5,158 nucleotides of DNA, taken from positions 1 through 5,158 of the forward strand of contig CAMZLX010000159.1 in NCBI GenBank assembly GCA_947311795.1, in the 5' to 3' direction. The notes under the pieces were generated by a model. That model was not told where the DNA came from, made no database searches, and worked only from the letters and a program-made list of their open reading frames with translations. This DNA comes from an uncultured Zetaproteobacteria bacterium (GTDB lineage: Bacteria > Pseudomonadota > Zetaproteobacteria > Mariprofundales > Mariprofundaceae). The position numbers and the translations under genes were made by a program. This document shows positions 1-5,158 of this stretch, in pieces; positions within the stretch are counted from its first letter, which is position 1, and each line of letters begins with the position of its first letter.

Positions 1-1113
1 AGGAATACCTTGCTCTTTGCCCCAAATAATAAAGTCGGATACAATTAAAAAGTAACCGGGGAAACCCATTTGAATAATAATATCCAACTCAAATTTAAGG
101 CGTGCGTCATACGCAGCTCTGTCCGCATCGGGTGTGCCTTGAATGATGGCTGCCCAGCGTTTGTCCAACCCTTGCTTGGATAATGTGCGTAGATATTCAT
201 TCAAGTCCGAGCCATCAGGCGTTTTAAAATCAGGCATTTGCCAATTGTAAAATTCCAATTCCACATTGCATGATTGGGCTATCGCCATGGTGTTTTCCAA
301 AGCTTCAGGCACATCTTCAAATAAGCGGTTCATATCTTGCGACGATTTGAGATACCGCTCATCCATCAATCCATTCAAGTCATCTGCATCCAAAGTGTCG
401 TTGCTGCGAAGCGCGGATAACACTTTAAACGCTTGCTTATCCCCTTCTTCCAAGAAATGAACATGATTGCTGGCAACCAAAGGTACATCTGTTTCATGTG
501 CCAAGCTAATCACCGCCTGATTCAGTGTTTCTTGTTCGCGGTAGTTCAAGCGTTGCAACTCTAAAAAGAAGCTATCTTCTTCAAATATATTTTTGTATTC
601 CACAACCAAGGCTTTGGCTGCTTCCATATCACCGTGGCGCAATGCTTTTTCCACATCACCATCCCAACCCGATGATAAAGCGATGATTCCCTCGCTGTAT
701 TGGCGCAATAACGCTTTATCAATACGCGGCTCATAATAAAAACCTTCGAGCGAAGCGATAGAAGTAAGTTTAATCAGGTTATGCCAACCCACATTGTTGC
801 GCGCCAATAATACAATGGTGAAAAACTTGGGGCCACGCGGACCTTCTGCGACTTTTTCCTTATAGTTATCACATAGGTTAAACTCACAGCCCAAGATGGG
901 TTTAATACCGCGGCTCATAGCTTGGGAATAAAATTCAATCGCGCCATAAAGGTTGTTATAATCGGTAAGCGCCACCGCAGGTTGTTCAAATGATTTTGCC
1001 AAATCCAACATCTTCTTCACTTTAGCCGTGCTGCGTTGCATGGAATAATCCGAATGCGTATGCAGGTGAACAAAGGGATTATCGTAGGTTTGGGGAGTTT
1101 CCTCGGGTGACAT
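1..1113 (-). CDS. dnaE: DNA polymerase III subunit alpha, N-terminal part (PHP domain and start of the polymerase palm)
   Basis: This is the catalytic subunit of the chromosomal replicase, cytoplasmic, acting with the sliding clamp and clamp loader. The visible 371 residues are the N-terminal third of a protein that is usually about 1,150-1,200 residues; the left edge of the window cuts it. The PHP domain runs from about residue 14 (FVHLHTHSDYSM, 14-25) through ALTDYNNLYG (48-57), GIKPILGCEF (69-78), SSGWDGD (147-153) and VASNHVHF (213-220). The start of the palm region follows with MGFPGYFLIVSDFIIWGKEQG (349-369). The catalytic aspartates of the palm lie just outside the window. The ATG at 1113 is the first possible start: a stop codon lies in frame 12 bases upstream, and the next methionine would delete the HLHTH motif. 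There is no convincing Shine-Dalgarno sequence. Several PHP metal ligands are replaced (see findings), so the domain is probably not an active nuclease. Identification is very secure. Confidence 0.97.
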   Translation of the reverse strand, partial: MSPEETPQTYDNPFVHLHTHSDYSMQRSTAKVKKMLDLAKSFEQPAVALTDYNNLYGAIEFYSQAMSRGIKPILGCEFNLCDNYKEKVAEGPRGPKFFTIVLLARNNVGWHNLIKLTSIASLEGFYYEPRIDKALLRQYSEGIIALSSGWDGDVEKALRHGDMEAAKALVVEYKNIFEEDSFFLELQRLNYREQETLNQAVISLAHETDVPLVASNHVHFLEEGDKQAFKVLSALRSNDTLDADDLNGLMDERYLKSSQDMNRLFEDVPEALENTMAIAQSCNVELEFYNWQMPDFKTPDGSDLNEYLRTLSKQGLDKRWAAIIQGTPDADRAAYDARLKFELDIIIQMGFPGYFLIVSDFIIWGKEQGIP

Positions 1114-1162
1114 GGCGTAAGCTTAGCCGAGTTTTAAAGGTGCGTTAAGCACATTTATCACC

Positions 1163-1309
1163 CTAATCTTGCAAACCTTTACGCAACAACAATTTCAACT
1201 TTTTCCTGTCGTAATCCTTGGGTGATTTCTGCACTTGCGTGGGTGGCGCAAGCTTTTTGCGCACCTTAATGTCCTGCAAGCGGATTTTACCAACCTTAAT
1301 CTTTTTCAT
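1163..1309 (-). CDS. Small, highly basic protein of unknown function (48 aa)
   Basis: I do not recognise a named family. The frame starts with ATG at 1309, inside the last codons of the symporter gene (14-base overlap in another frame), and ends with TAG. The product starts MKKIKVGKIRLQDIKVRKKL, continues with a proline-containing middle (APPTQVQKSPKDYD, 21-34) and ends RKKLKLLLRKGLQD. It has 13 lysines and 4 arginines in 48 residues against 4 aspartates, so it is strongly cationic and may bind RNA, ribosomes or another acidic partner; that is inference from composition. No Shine-Dalgarno sequence is visible, so translation may depend on ribosomes finishing the symporter. The orderly lysine-rich sequence and the overlap argue for a real gene, but chance cannot be excluded at this length. 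The dnaE start lies 49 bases downstream on the same strand. Confidence 0.6.
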   Translation of the reverse strand: MKKIKVGKIRLQDIKVRKKLAPPTQVQKSPKDYDRKKLKLLLRKGLQD

Positions 1310-2762
1310 GACCAAAAAGCTGCAATACAAAAGATGAAACCAATATCAAAATTGTACCCACCACGCCAATCATCATGGTATGCAACGGGAAACCCATATC
1401 CATTTCCACGCCAAGTTTTGCCAAACTTGCCCATGCCACAAACACCACCCCAATCAAAGTTGCAACCATGGCTTGCCCAGATGATAGCTTGGGTAAAAGT
1501 ATGGCAGATAAGAATAAACCCAACATACCCCCGCCAAAAATCGCCGAAATTTGCCACCAAACATCCAAAGCCGTTTTCACATCAATCATGGCAAGGCTAG
1601 CCACAGTTGCCACCACCCCAATCACAGCCGTGGTGAATCGAATCACGCGCAGTTGCGCAGCATCATCGGCATCTTTGTTAAACACCCGCTTGTAAAAATC
1701 AATCGTCACCACCGTTGCCGAGCTGTTGAGTGATGAATCCAGCGTACTCATACCTGCCGCCATCACCCCCGCAATCACAATACCCACCAAACCTGTTGGC
1801 AATTCATGCACAATAAAATACGGAAAGATTTGGTCGGCTTTGGTAGGAAAACTTTCAGGCTGAACGTTGAGGTAATACACAAACAAGGTTGTGCCAATCA
1901 AAAAGAATAACGCTGAAATCGGAATGTAGAGCAAACCGCCCAACCACAATGCTTTCTTGGCTTCTGCCTCTGAGGATGCGGATAAAAAGCGTTGCACATA
2001 GTTTTGGTCAACCGAGAAGTTTTTTAAGTTTTCCACAATGCCGAAGATGAAGATGACCCAAAAGCCTTGAATCATCAAATCAAAGTCGAATGAACCCAAA
2101 TCAAACTTATGTGCTGCACTTGCTTCTGCGCTTAGCACCTCAAAACCACCATCCATATTACTAATCAGTAAAAACAAACATAATAAACCACCCAGCAATA
2201 ACACAATGGATTGCACCACATCTGTCCAAATCACCGCCGCAAAACCACCCAGCAGAGTATAAAGAATGGTCAGCGCACCCAAAGCAAGGATTAAAGTGAC
2301 AATATCCACGCCAAGCAATGCCGCCAATGCCAATGCCGTTAAATAAAGCACCACCGCAAACCTACCCACCTGCAACAACACATAAGCCACACCCATATAA
2401 AGCCGCGCCCAAAGCGAGAAGCGGTTTTCCAAGTATTCATAAGCCGTGGTTTGCACATGATTGCGATACAAAGGAATGAACCACTTGGCAGCAATCCAAA
2501 TGGCGATGGGTAAAGTCAACGAAAAGACAAAAGGTCGCCAATCCGAAGCATACGACTTACCCGGATTCGCCAAAAAACTGATGCTGCTCAAATATGTCGC
2601 CATGAGTGATAAACCAATCGCCCAACCGGGAATCAATTTACCTGCCAAAGTAAATCCTTTCATATCATGGCTGCCTTTGACAAACCACGCACCAAAGGCG
2701 GTGGTGGCTACGATGTAAATCACGATAATGGCTAGGTCGATACTGGAAATACTGCTTTGCAT
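1296..2762 (-). CDS. Sodium:solute symporter (SSS / SLC5-like family), substrate unknown
   Basis: This is an inner-membrane Na+-coupled uptake transporter of the LeuT-fold SSS family, with 488 residues and about 13 predicted membrane helices, a normal length for the family. Family motifs visible are the TM1-like LSLMATYLSSISFLANPGKSY (51-71), the helix containing WTDVVQSIVLLLGG (179-192), the conserved VDQNYVQRFLSA (251-262), and the TM8-like AGVMAAGMSTLDSSLNSSA (331-349). The serines and threonine in the last motif correspond to the Na2-site region of known members. The pattern resembles the NIS/SMCT/multivitamin branch (SLC5A5-A8 type), but the substrate cannot be read from this. The chosen start is the ATG at 2762, because AAGGGAG lies five bases upstream; a TTG at 2783 would extend the frame by seven residues. 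The 48-residue basic gene overlaps its 3' end and probably shares its transcript. Family assignment is secure; substrate is open. Confidence 0.93.
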   Translation of the reverse strand: MQSSISSIDLAIIVIYIVATTAFGAWFVKGSHDMKGFTLAGKLIPGWAIGLSLMATYLSSISFLANPGKSYASDWRPFVFSLTLPIAIWIAAKWFIPLYRNHVQTTAYEYLENRFSLWARLYMGVAYVLLQVGRFAVVLYLTALALAALLGVDIVTLILALGALTILYTLLGGFAAVIWTDVVQSIVLLLGGLLCLFLLISNMDGGFEVLSAEASAAHKFDLGSFDFDLMIQGFWVIFIFGIVENLKNFSVDQNYVQRFLSASSEAEAKKALWLGGLLYIPISALFFLIGTTLFVYYLNVQPESFPTKADQIFPYFIVHELPTGLVGIVIAGVMAAGMSTLDSSLNSSATVVTIDFYKRVFNKDADDAAQLRVIRFTTAVIGVVATVASLAMIDVKTALDVWWQISAIFGGGMLGLFLSAILLPKLSSGQAMVATLIGVVFVAWASLAKLGVEMDMGFPLHTMMIGVVGTILILVSSFVLQLFGHEKD

Positions 2763-2767
2763 AAACA

Positions 2768-2774
2768 CTCCCTT
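2768..2774 (-). promoter_or_regulatory. Ribosome binding site of the symporter gene
   Basis: AAGGGAG on the minus strand lies five bases before the ATG at 2762. It decides the start codon in favour of that ATG over the upstream in-frame TTG at 2783. It is the best Shine-Dalgarno match in the window. Confidence 0.7.
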
Positions 2775-2817
2775 ACACGGCAAACCGTAGCAGTTGTTTT
2801 GATTTTATGAACTTTTA

Positions 2818-2846
2818 GCCGTAGATGCACACGGATAGACACAGAT
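2818..2846. repeat. Short degenerate 10-base-period repeat (GATnnACACn)
   Basis: GAT recurs at 2824, 2834 and 2844, giving units gatgcacacg and gatagacaca. The block resembles, from memory, a dispersed intergenic repeat of the type 'cacagatgaacacagat' found in many unrelated bacterial genomes. It sits 56 bases upstream of the symporter start. The periodicity is visible; the family link is recollection. Confidence 0.5.
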
Positions 2847-2914
2847 TTTTTTCACCGCAGCATCGCAAGGGATAGACTTCTTCCCAATAACAATTCATCA
2901 CAACTTTTCTTTTT

Positions 2915-3038
2915 CACCGCAGAGGACTAAGAGTTCCGCAGAGAATCGCAAAGTTTTAACATCCGTCATTCCCCTTTGTTAAGCTGCGCCGAAGTCTTAC
3001 TGCTGAAAAAGGATAGAGGCGAAAAAAGTTTTCGCCCC
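2915..3038. repeat. Composite dispersed repeat, copy A
   Basis: The first module is CACCGCAGAG with degenerate CGCAGAG/CGCAAAG returns (2915-2953). A short GTCATTCC link follows at 2965-2972. The last module begins with a 24-base stretch (2975-2998) identical to 4710-4733 and continues, imperfectly matched, to CGCCCC at 3038. The order and orientation match copy B upstream of lpxK, but the GTCA...TGAC hairpin module of copy B is missing here. Confidence 0.75.
3018..3036. repeat. Hairpin inside composite repeat copy A
   Basis: GGCGAAAA (3018-3025) and TTTTCGCC (3029-3036) form a perfect 8-base-pair stem with a 3-base loop. Copy B has a different but still self-complementary sequence at the matching place (4755-4767). 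It is followed on the plus strand by CCTTTT, but no plus-strand gene precedes it. On the minus strand it lies downstream of the lpxK unit and could act as a weak terminator; that is speculative. Confidence 0.6.
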
Positions 3039-3173
3039 TTTTCCAGTAGCAACGCGAAGGAAACAAGCAGCTTGTAAAGGGCAGCTTTTTGGTTCGCTTT
3101 GAAGGTGAATTGCGTGTAACGCAAGAGAAACTCCCCTGGGGGATGGCTTCCCAAAAATGAACAAACACACCTA

Positions 3174-3563
3174 TCAATTCGACTTTCCCTTGCTAATCGT
3201 ACAACAAAGAACTTTTGTTAGGTAAAACACAACCCATGCAACAATAAATAAATATAGAATAAGTCCTATAGACCCCAAGTTTACGCCCATTTCTTTAGAA
3301 AGAATGAATGTTATTTCCAAAAAAGATAAAATACTAAATATGCTTGCTGGAATAATTGGAGCCTTTGATAAAAAGCTATGCTTAAATTTCTTAATCCTGT
3401 TCGTATCATCTTGTTTCAATATGTAATAATCTAGCGCCACTGCCACCGTATATGCAGGAAAAAGAAAAAGTAGAAAAAAACCTGTAACCAACATCAACCC
3501 AAGCATAAAACAAAAGGTAACTGCAAAATAAACCAATCCAGAACAAGAGGTGCTTTTAGACAT
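3174..3563 (-). CDS. Small integral membrane protein of unknown function, coupled to lpxK (129 aa)
   Basis: I do not recognise the family. The ATG at 3563 overlaps the lpxK stop in ATGTCTAA (8 bases), a typical translational-coupling arrangement; upstream extension to 3596 is possible but would sit inside lpxK. The product is strongly hydrophobic: a long first hydrophobic stretch at about 10-44 (one or two helices), a basic loop (KQDDTNRIKKFKHSFLSK, 50-67), helices at about 69-88 and 97-118, and a short basic tail KGKSN. This suggests three or four membrane segments. Base composition is unlike its neighbours: 3241-3480 hold 72 G/C in 240 bases (30%), against 60 in 120 (50%) at 3841-3960 in lpxK. 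The overlap suggests co-expression with lipid A synthesis, but a role in LPS is only inference. It may be a recent or lineage-specific gene. Confidence 0.7.
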   Translation of the reverse strand: MSKSTSCSGLVYFAVTFCFMLGLMLVTGFFLLFLFPAYTVAVALDYYILKQDDTNRIKKFKHSFLSKAPIIPASIFSILSFLEITFILSKEMGVNLGSIGLILYLFIVAWVVFYLTKVLCCTISKGKSN

Positions 3564-4542
3564 TGCTACCCAAGTAGCTTTGGATATTAGCGACAAGACT
3601 TTCCTGAGCCTCAGCCTTTTGCTCCAACACCCAAAGCGGCTTACTGTTATCCCAAAGTGGTAAAAGCTTCACCGCATCTTTACCCGTGGTCACAATGGTT
3701 TGATTGCCCTTCATAAGCTTAGTCACATCATCTTGGGTGTAAGCATGGTGGTCATCAAAGATTTCATGGTTGCTCACTTCAAACCCTAAAGCTTCCAAAT
3801 CGTTGCGTACGCGTCGTGGTCTTGCCACCGAAGTCACTAGCGTCACCTTACTGCCGACACCAAGCGGTATATCCCACACACCCATCCAATCCACAACATC
3901 CAACGCTTTTGCGGACCAATCCCATTCTTTTTCTTCAGTTAGCGGCTCAAACTCACCATGCCCTGTGCGTACCACAATATTCGCCCGAGAAAGCGAAGAA
4001 ACAGGCTCACGCAAAGGCCCTGCGGGCAATAAATAACCATTACCCACGCCTTCTTTCGGCACAAGCACAATATCACACACCCTATGCAACTGGCGATATT
4101 GAAAACCATCATCCAAAATCAACACATCGCCATACTCAGCTGCCATTTCAGCCCCTTTGATGCGGTCGCGCCCTGCAATCACTGGGCAACCACTTAACCT
4201 ATATAATAAAACAGCTTCATCGCCAACTTCTCTAGCCTTGGAATATGGCGAAACCACATGTGGCTCTTGATTGTTTGCCCCATCACCACGCGATAATAAA
4301 ACGGGATTAAACCCTTGGGCTTTTAGCTCGCTTGCAAGCCAGACGACAAATGGTGTTTTGCCACTGCCACCAACTGTAATGTTGCCTACTGAAATCATAG
4401 GAATGGATGGGCAAACTTGGGTTTGAAAGCGTTTGTTTTGGTCGTATCGCATCACCTTGGTATACACACGCGACAACAAACGCAGCCCAATATTGGGTTT
4501 ACGGCGTTTGCTCCACCAAATATGTTCAAACCATTGTTGCAT
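3556..4542 (-). CDS. lpxK: Tetraacyldisaccharide 4'-kinase (lipid A biosynthesis)
   Basis: LpxK phosphorylates the 4' position of the tetraacyl disaccharide-1-phosphate with ATP to give lipid IVA, at the cytoplasmic face of the inner membrane. The protein has 328 residues, normal for the family. The N-terminal membrane-associated region (1-30, rich in W and R) is followed by the Walker A segment SVGNITVGGSGKTP (51-64), LLSRG (82-86), VGDEAVLL (106-113), whose Asp108 matches the family's catalytic-dyad aspartate, Walker B-like LDDGFQ (143-148), LLPAGPLREP (171-180), FDDHHAY (262-268), which supplies the partner histidine, and TGKDAVKLL (286-294). The histidine usual after DDGFQ is tyrosine here, and the usual TEKDA is TGKDA; both look tolerable. 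The ATG at 4542 is the only ATG at the expected place; the Shine-Dalgarno is weak. The upstream neighbour is a repeat-rich gap and a divergent gene, so lpxK is not directly behind msbA here. Confidence 0.97.
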   Translation of the reverse strand: MQQWFEHIWWSKRRKPNIGLRLLSRVYTKVMRYDQNKRFQTQVCPSIPMISVGNITVGGSGKTPFVVWLASELKAQGFNPVLLSRGDGANNQEPHVVSPYSKAREVGDEAVLLYRLSGCPVIAGRDRIKGAEMAAEYGDVLILDDGFQYRQLHRVCDIVLVPKEGVGNGYLLPAGPLREPVSSLSRANIVVRTGHGEFEPLTEEKEWDWSAKALDVVDWMGVWDIPLGVGSKVTLVTSVARPRRVRNDLEALGFEVSNHEIFDDHHAYTQDDVTKLMKGNQTIVTTGKDAVKLLPLWDNSKPLWVLEQKAEAQESLVANIQSYLGSNV

Positions 4543-4594
4543 AGCTGCACTTTGCTTGGCTTCAAAAGTAATTGCAATGGTATTGCTTTTTTGA

Positions 4595-4772
4595 ACCGCA
4601 GAGGACGCAGAGTTACGCAGAGGAACGAGGTTCTATTAACCTGTCATACCGAGCGAAGTCGAGGTATCTCTGAGACTTCTCCACGCTGGTCGAAGTGACA
4701 GTCTTTCCTTTTGTTAAGCTGCGCCGAAGTCTTGCTGTTGAAGAAGGGATAAGCGAAAAGACTTTTCACCCC
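4595..4772. repeat. Composite dispersed repeat, copy B
   Basis: There are three modules in a row. First, CGCAGAG occurs three times (4597, 4606, 4616; spacing 9 and 10 bases). Second comes a hairpin module bounded by CTGTCA and TGACAG (4641-4701). Third is a module starting with the 24 bases identical to copy A (4710-4733) and ending in CACCCC at 4772. The first and second modules resemble, from memory, intergenic repeats seen in many bacterial genomes. It lies 53 bases upstream of the lpxK start, in the same orientation as copy A downstream of the lpxK unit. Confidence 0.75.
4641..4701. repeat. GTCA...TGAC palindromic repeat module
   Basis: The ends CTGTCA (4641-4646) and TGACAG (4696-4701) are perfect inverted repeats. 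Inside are two smaller dyads, ATACC/GGTAT (4646-4650 and 4663-4667) and ACTTC/GAAGT (4675-4679 and 4692-4696). The inner text GAGCGAAGTCGAGG is typical, from memory, of a widespread intergenic palindrome family. A small non-autonomous palindromic element is a reasonable reading; no target-site duplication is evident. Confidence 0.65.
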
Positions 4773-4876
4773 GCGTGGGTAGCATTACTGCTGTAATCCG
4801 CATGAATCCTTGTTCAAATTTAATGGCGTACTTAGAACTATAATCCACCTTTTAAATCAGGTTAATCACCGGAAGT

Positions 4877-4924
4877 GCGACTTTAGTCGCGCCCCGAGAC
4901 ACAGCTTACCCGACTAAAGTCGGG
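4877..4924. repeat. Pair of REP-like hairpins in inverted orientation (BIME-like)
   Basis: GCGACTTTAGTCGC (4877-4890) and CCCGACTAAAGTCGGG (4909-4924) are each self-complementary. Their 12-base cores, CGACTTTAGTCG and CGACTAAAGTCG, are exact reverse complements of each other, with 22 bases between the cores. This is the arrangement of paired REP sequences mobilised by RAYT (TnpA-REP) transposases in other bacteria. The second hairpin is followed by TTT, so it could also end transcripts on the plus strand. No RAYT gene is in the window. Confidence 0.7.
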
Positions 4925-4988
4925 TTTCCAGATTATGCCACCCTAAAAGTATGGCTGTAAAACAAGCCTTATTTTAATACGACCACCC

Positions 4989-4994
4989 TATAAT
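4989..4994 (+). promoter_or_regulatory. Possible -10 box for the right-edge gene
   Basis: A perfect TATAAT lies 39 bases before the ATG at 5034. There is no good TTGACA match at 16-18 bases upstream (GCCTTA at 17), so this is either a promoter with a weak -35 or a chance match. Confidence 0.4.
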
Positions 4995-5033
4995 TTAGTG
5001 ACCTCAAGCATCAAATCCAGTAAGTTACACCCC

Positions 5034-5158
5034 ATGAACAACGATTGGAAAGCTGATATTCAAACATTATTGCGCAACACCCGTATTGCTTTTTTAAGTA
5101 CACAAGGCGATAACTCCCCTGAAACCAGCATGTGCCCTTATGCCGTGTTTCAAGGGGA
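5034..5158 (+). CDS. Pyridoxamine 5'-phosphate oxidase-like / HugZ-like FMN-binding protein, N-terminal fragment
   Basis: Only the first 41 residues are visible; the right edge cuts the gene. The sequence begins MNNDWKADIQTLLRNTRIAF and continues LSTQGDNSPETSMCPYAVFQG. The helix-then-strand pattern (about 3-14, then RIAFLST at 17-23), the acidic turn QGDNSPE and then TSMCPYAVF (31-39) fit the start of the FMN-binding split barrel shared by pyridoxamine-phosphate-oxidase-like proteins and the HugZ/HutZ heme-utilisation group. The match is by general pattern, so the exact subfamily and substrate are not determined. The ATG at 5034 is the natural start for this pattern; the Shine-Dalgarno is poor. 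It is transcribed divergently from lpxK. Confidence 0.6.
   Translation, partial: MNNDWKADIQTLLRNTRIAFLSTQGDNSPETSMCPYAVFQG

Larger units (their letters stand above)
2763..3173. other. Repeat-rich intergenic gap between symporter and the lpxK unit
   Basis: No convincing gene is present in these 411 bases. The gap holds the symporter leader, a 10-base-period GAT repeat (2818-2846), two copies of TTTTTCACCGCAG (2848-2860 and 2910-2922), a composite repeat shared with the gap upstream of lpxK (2915-3038), and further short dyads such as TTGCGT-GTA-ACGCAA (3110-3124). It must contain the symporter promoter, but I see no clear -35/-10 pair. Two overlapping minus-strand open frames across 2956-3177 look like by-products of the repeats. 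Confidence 0.7.
4543..5033. other. Repeat-rich intergenic gap between lpxK and the divergent right-edge gene
   Basis: No convincing gene occurs in these 491 bases. From left to right the gap holds the lpxK leader, composite repeat copy B (4595-4772), about 100 bases with nothing I can name (4773-4876), a pair of REP-like hairpins (4877-4924), and the leader of the plus-strand gene with a TATAAT box at 4989. The lpxK promoter should lie here, read leftward, but I cannot point to it. Confidence 0.7.

Noticed and set aside
266..460. Plus-strand 64-residue open frame
   Set aside because: It is antisense to the dnaE reading frame, which is continuous across it.
1126..1155. GTGC-TTAAC-GCAC hairpin between the 48-residue gene and dnaE as a terminator
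   Set aside because: A four-base-pair stem without a clear T-run is too weak to call.
1235..1695. Plus-strand open frames antisense to the symporter (1235-1600, 1375-1695, 1551-1733, 2461-2718)
   Set aside because: They lie opposite strongly conserved symporter sequence, have no family motifs and low-complexity composition typical of antisense frames.
2781..2783. TTG as an alternative symporter start, seven codons upstream
   Set aside because: The downstream ATG at 2762 has a well-placed AAGGGAG, which would lie inside the coding region if TTG were used; the extra residues are not typical of the family.
3132..3143. TCCCC-TG-GGGGA palindrome as a terminator of the lpxK unit
   Set aside because: The stem is five base pairs with a two-base loop and no T-run follows on either strand.
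2956..3177. Minus-strand open frame of 73 residues, with a second overlapping frame of 62 residues at 2966-3154
   Set aside because: Both cover the same repeat-rich stretch in different frames, have no Shine-Dalgarno sequence, and their C-terminal ends are translations of the dispersed repeat also found at 4710-4733. They look like by-products.
3770..4160. Plus-strand open frames antisense to lpxK
   Set aside because: lpxK is unambiguous on the other strand; these frames show no protein features.
4417..4698. Plus-strand open frame of 93 residues
   Set aside because: It is antisense to the start of lpxK and ends within composite repeat copy B; its tail (CHTERSRGISETSPR) is simply the translation of the palindromic repeat.
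4839..4844. A second TATAAT on the plus strand
   Set aside because: No -35 match at proper spacing (AAATTT at 17 bases; TTGTTC is 23 bases away) and no gene follows within reasonable distance before the REP-like pair.
2763..5033. CRISPR array, tRNA or riboswitch in the gaps
   Set aside because: Repeats are not regularly spaced with unique spacers, no cloverleaf could be traced, and no known riboswitch core was recognised.

Overview
The window looks like chromosomal DNA of a Gram-negative bacterium, most likely a member of the Pseudomonadota. The evidence is a clear lpxK (lipid A biosynthesis, so an outer membrane with LPS) and a DnaE-type replicative polymerase. The main genes have moderate base composition: three sampled lines in dnaE, the symporter and lpxK hold about 47-57% G+C. 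I cannot assign a genus; gamma- or zetaproteobacteria are guesses only.

Layout, left to right. Positions 1-1113 (minus strand) hold the first 371 residues of DNA polymerase III alpha (dnaE); the rest lies beyond the left edge. Next, also on the minus strand, come a 48-residue very basic small protein (1163-1309) and a 488-residue sodium:solute symporter (1296-2762). The small gene starts inside the symporter's last codons, so the two probably share a transcript. Positions 2763-3173 are a repeat-rich gap. Then comes a minus-strand pair: lpxK (3556-4542) followed by an 8-base-overlapping, AT-rich gene for an unknown 129-residue membrane protein (3174-3563). Positions 4543-5033 are a second repeat-rich gap. 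At the right edge a divergent plus-strand gene begins (5034 onward), resembling the pyridoxamine-phosphate-oxidase-like / HugZ-like FMN-binding split-barrel family.

The coding content is mainly housekeeping (replication, lipid A, sodium-coupled uptake), and I see no evidence of a new defence, mobile or metabolic system. The most interesting structure is non-coding. The two gaps flanking the lpxK unit carry the same repeat modules, in the same order and orientation, with one copy lacking an internal hairpin module of roughly 50 bases. The right gap also has a pair of REP-like hairpins in inverted orientation. The two small proteins, one behind the symporter and one behind lpxK, are the most plausible under-described genes here.
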